Positions 14,915-16,411 of a DNA stretch of 16,411 nt are shown piece by piece (positions within the stretch are counted from its first letter, which is position 1; each line of letters begins with the position of its first letter). Below the pieces are notes generated by a model. It searched no databases. It was not told the origin of the DNA and saw only the letters and a program-made list of their open reading frames with translations. The DNA comes from JBBRHH01 sp038222915 (lineage in GTDB: Bacteria; Planctomycetota; Phycisphaerae; Tepidisphaerales; Tepidisphaeraceae): positions 1-16,411 of the forward strand of contig JBBRHH010000062.1 in assembly GCA_038222915.1 (NCBI GenBank). Direction: 5' to 3'. The position numbers were made by a program, and so were the translations under genes.

Positions 14915-15199
14915 ATGTCTCGTATCGATAATCCCAGTGACGTGACCAAGCAGGTGAAGGACACGGCGGCGCAGGCTGGCCAGGCCATTAAGGACAAGGC
15001 CAATGAGGTGCGCGATGCCGCGCAGGAGCAGTTTCAGAATCTGCGTGAGACGGCCGGCGAGTATTATGACCAGGGCCGCGAGAAGGCGATGGAATGGGAG
15101 CAGGGGATTGAGGACTATGTGCGCGAGCAGCCGATCAAGTCGCTACTGATCGCGGCCGGCGTCGGCATGCTTCTTGGTATCGTCTGGCGTCGCAGTTGA
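14915..15199 (+). CDS. DUF883 (ElaB/YqjD-like) tail-anchored protein
   Basis: A 94-residue protein with the DUF883 plan. It has a long charged amphipathic helix (residues ~7-70, rich in Ala, Gln, Lys and Glu) and then one C-terminal membrane helix (~75-90) ending in WRRS. The join EQPIKSLLIAAGVGMLLG matches the family's QPWxSVGIAAGVGFLLG-like motif. In E. coli YqjD and ElaB are inner-membrane proteins induced in stationary phase that bind ribosomes. AAAGGAG with a 7-base spacer makes ATG 14915 secure. It heads a three-gene set with a YqjE-like and a third membrane protein. Confidence 0.9.
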   Translation: MSRIDNPSDVTKQVKDTAAQAGQAIKDKANEVRDAAQEQFQNLRETAGEYYDQGREKAMEWEQGIEDYVREQPIKSLLIAAGVGMLLGIVWRRS

Positions 15200-15312
15200 G
15201 CGAAGGCCGTTCCCATATCCCTTTCGTTGCCGTGCCGGACCAACCGGTGCGTCGACGGTTGACGGGAATCGGCGACGCAGTTGATGCCTGAGCACGAACC
15301 ACGGATCACGCC

Positions 15313-15849
15313 ATGGAATCTGAAGCAACTGATGTGCGGGCCGGCGGCCAGCGCGTTTCGCCTGATCCGTATCCCAATCCGCATCCCGAAACCGGCGCGA
15401 ACGCGGCGAATCCGGGGACGCGGGCGTTCGGCCATTTTCGCAGGCTGATCGATGAGTTGAAGGATGCTGTCTCCTTCTATATCGCGGCAAAGTCCGATGG
15501 GCTGAAATTTACCGCGAAGAAGATCGGGATATACGCGGGACTTGGGATCGTTGGATTGTTTGTGGCGATCGCATTTCTCGCGACGGCGTGCGTGCTGCTG
15601 CTGGTCGGCGCGGCCGACGGCATTAGCCGGGCCTGCGGGACTGGGCCGTGGCTGGGGGATTTGATCGTGGCCGTGGTTATTCTCGGCGGCGTGGGTCTGA
15701 CGGCGATGATTGTCCTGAAGAAGATTTTCAACAGTTCGAAGAAGCAAACGGTGGAACGTTATGAGCAGCTCAAACGAAGCCAGCGGGCCAAGTTCGGCCA
15801 GAGCATCGCAGACCGGGCCGCAAGCGCAGCCAGCCACACCAAAGGCTGA
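15313..15849 (+). CDS. Phage_holin_3_6/YqjE-like membrane protein
   Basis: A 178-residue protein. A disordered Pro/Gly/Asn-rich N-terminus (~1-38) precedes a helix (~40-70). Two membrane helices follow, at ~72-101 and ~114-136, joined by a short loop with CGTGPW. The C-terminal tail is basic and helical. This layout is that of the YqjE / Phage_holin_3_6 family. Despite the name, members of this family are ordinary chromosomal envelope proteins found beside DUF883 genes, not lysis holins; there is no endolysin here. It starts 113 bases after the DUF883 stop, with only a weak ribosome site at ATG 15313. Its last 89 bases are shared with the next gene in another frame. Confidence 0.82.
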   Translation: MESEATDVRAGGQRVSPDPYPNPHPETGANAANPGTRAFGHFRRLIDELKDAVSFYIAAKSDGLKFTAKKIGIYAGLGIVGLFVAIAFLATACVLLLVGAADGISRACGTGPWLGDLIVAVVILGGVGLTAMIVLKKIFNSSKKQTVERYEQLKRSQRAKFGQSIADRAASAASHTKG

Positions 15850-16324
15850 GGATCTGGTGAAGGACGAAGGCGCGTTTCTCGCGAAACAGGCGAGTGATGC
15901 GCAGGCGGCCATCAAGCAGACGCTGGGCGAGATGGGCAGTGCGCTGAGCGAGGTGGTGGACGTTCGCACCTGGACCAAGCAATACCCGTGGATCTCCGTG
16001 GGCACGGCGGCGGTGGTTGGATTGACGGCGGCGCTGGCGCTGACTCCCAAGCGGCGGGCGAAGGTGGATGCGGCGACGATGGAAGAGGCGAAGGAGAAGT
16101 GGCAGGAAGTGTGGGAGAAGATCGCCAGCAAGATTGGTGAGCCGGTGGATGTGTCGGTGGTGGATGAGCCGGTTGCGAAAGAGAAGAAGGCGGGCGGCGG
16201 ATTGATGGGGATGATCATGGGGCCGCTGCTATCGATTGCGAAGACGGCGATTGCGAGCGGGATCGCCTCCATGACGGCGCCCAAGCCAACCAATGGGGAG
16301 CAACCGGCGGAGACGTATTCCTGA
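15761..16324 (+). CDS. Membrane protein of unknown family, third member of a yqjDEK-like set
   Basis: A 187-residue protein. The N-terminal ~28 residues are Ser/Ala/Gln/Pro-rich. An amphipathic helix (~35-68) resembling DUF883 helices follows, then a membrane helix (~76-94, after KQYPWISVG) ending in PKRR. A charged helix (~103-125) and a second hydrophobic Gly/Met/Ala segment (~146-172) complete it. In E. coli the order yqjD-yqjE-yqjK is comparable, but I cannot show homology to YqjK. The ATG 15761 start has GTGGA 5 bases upstream and overlaps the previous gene by 89 bases. An alternative GTG at 15857 has GAGGA at 15848-15852, would remove the overlap and would keep all structured parts. The exact start is therefore uncertain. 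Confidence 0.75.
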   Translation: MSSSNEASGPSSARASQTGPQAQPATPKAEDLVKDEGAFLAKQASDAQAAIKQTLGEMGSALSEVVDVRTWTKQYPWISVGTAAVVGLTAALALTPKRRAKVDAATMEEAKEKWQEVWEKIASKIGEPVDVSVVDEPVAKEKKAGGGLMGMIMGPLLSIAKTAIASGIASMTAPKPTNGEQPAETYS

Positions 16325-16374
16325 CCTATCCTTCGCCGTCAGGAATTGCCCGGATTATCGCCGTGCGTGGCCGG

Positions 16375-16397
16375 CCGCCTGTCGTGGCGGAATTTTT
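16375..16397 (+). terminator. Weak terminator-like hairpin near the window end
   Basis: CCGCC at 16375-16379 pairs with GGCGG at 16386-16390 around a 6-base loop, followed by AA and TTTTT (16393-16397). The stem is short, so it is only a candidate end for the 14915-16324 unit. The ATG at 16398-16400 could begin another gene, but too little sequence remains to tell. Confidence 0.35.
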
Positions 16398-16411
16398 ATG
16401 TTGGAATGGGG

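Noticed and set aside
15313..15849. Prophage lysis holin
   Set aside because: The holin-family name is historical. There is no endolysin, spanin or phage structural gene nearby, and the DUF883 neighbour points to the chromosomal YqjE type.
15115..16293. Minus-strand open frame of 392 codons
   Set aside because: It covers three good plus-strand genes with ribosome sites and membrane helices. Its own translation has no coherent domain.

Overview
The window is GC-rich bacterial chromosome with densely packed genes. It holds 19 protein-coding genes that I can support, plus one possible leader peptide. There is no rRNA, tRNA, CRISPR array, transposase, integrase or prophage module. The style suggests a motile Gram-negative-type (diderm) bacterium, most likely Planctomycetota, perhaps a Phycisphaerae-like lineage. 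The reasons are the form of the flagellin, a short HEAT-like lipoprotein of a planctomycete type, an Mla/MCE lipid-transport set (which implies an outer membrane), and frequent GTG/TTG starts. This assignment is inference from protein style, not from a marker gene.

Layout. 1-573 is the 3' end of a repetitive beta-rich, AsmA-like protein. 613-1533 is a secreted alpha/beta hydrolase of the lipase type. 1534-1928 is a 395-base leader without a standard gene. It contains a 12-bp hairpin, a sigma-28-like promoter candidate and a tiny open frame with a full Shine-Dalgarno. The flagellin gene follows at 1929-3326, with a strong intrinsic terminator after it. 3461-4798 is a Spinster-like MFS transporter, overlapping tail-to-tail by 4 bases with a minus-strand FAD/NAD(P) reductase (4795-6063). 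Divergent from the reductase runs pduO (cobalamin adenosyltransferase), then a small membrane protein and a DUF488 protein. The DUF488 gene abuts, again tail-to-tail, a minus-strand Gfo/Idh/MocA dehydrogenase (7452-8495).

The most interesting block is 8724-14822, a run of same-strand genes that looks like one operon. Its order is: HEAT-like lipoprotein; RsbW/SpoIIAB-like ATPase (candidate Ser kinase); single-domain STAS protein with an intact phospho-acceptor Asp-Ser-Ser; MlaE permease; MlaF ATPase; MlaD-type MCE protein with a long helical tail; secreted dienelactone-hydrolase-family enzyme; MFS transporter. In proteobacteria the STAS protein MlaB is a subunit of the MlaFE transporter. Here the STAS gene sits in that place but is preceded by a partner-switching kinase. 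The arrangement suggests a phospholipid transporter gated by phosphorylation of its STAS subunit.

The window ends with a yqjD/yqjE/yqjK-like envelope-stress trio (14915-16324): a DUF883 tail-anchored protein, a holin-like (Phage_holin_3_6/YqjE) membrane protein, and a third membrane protein whose start lies 89 bases inside its neighbour. After it come about 87 bases with a weak terminator-like hairpin.
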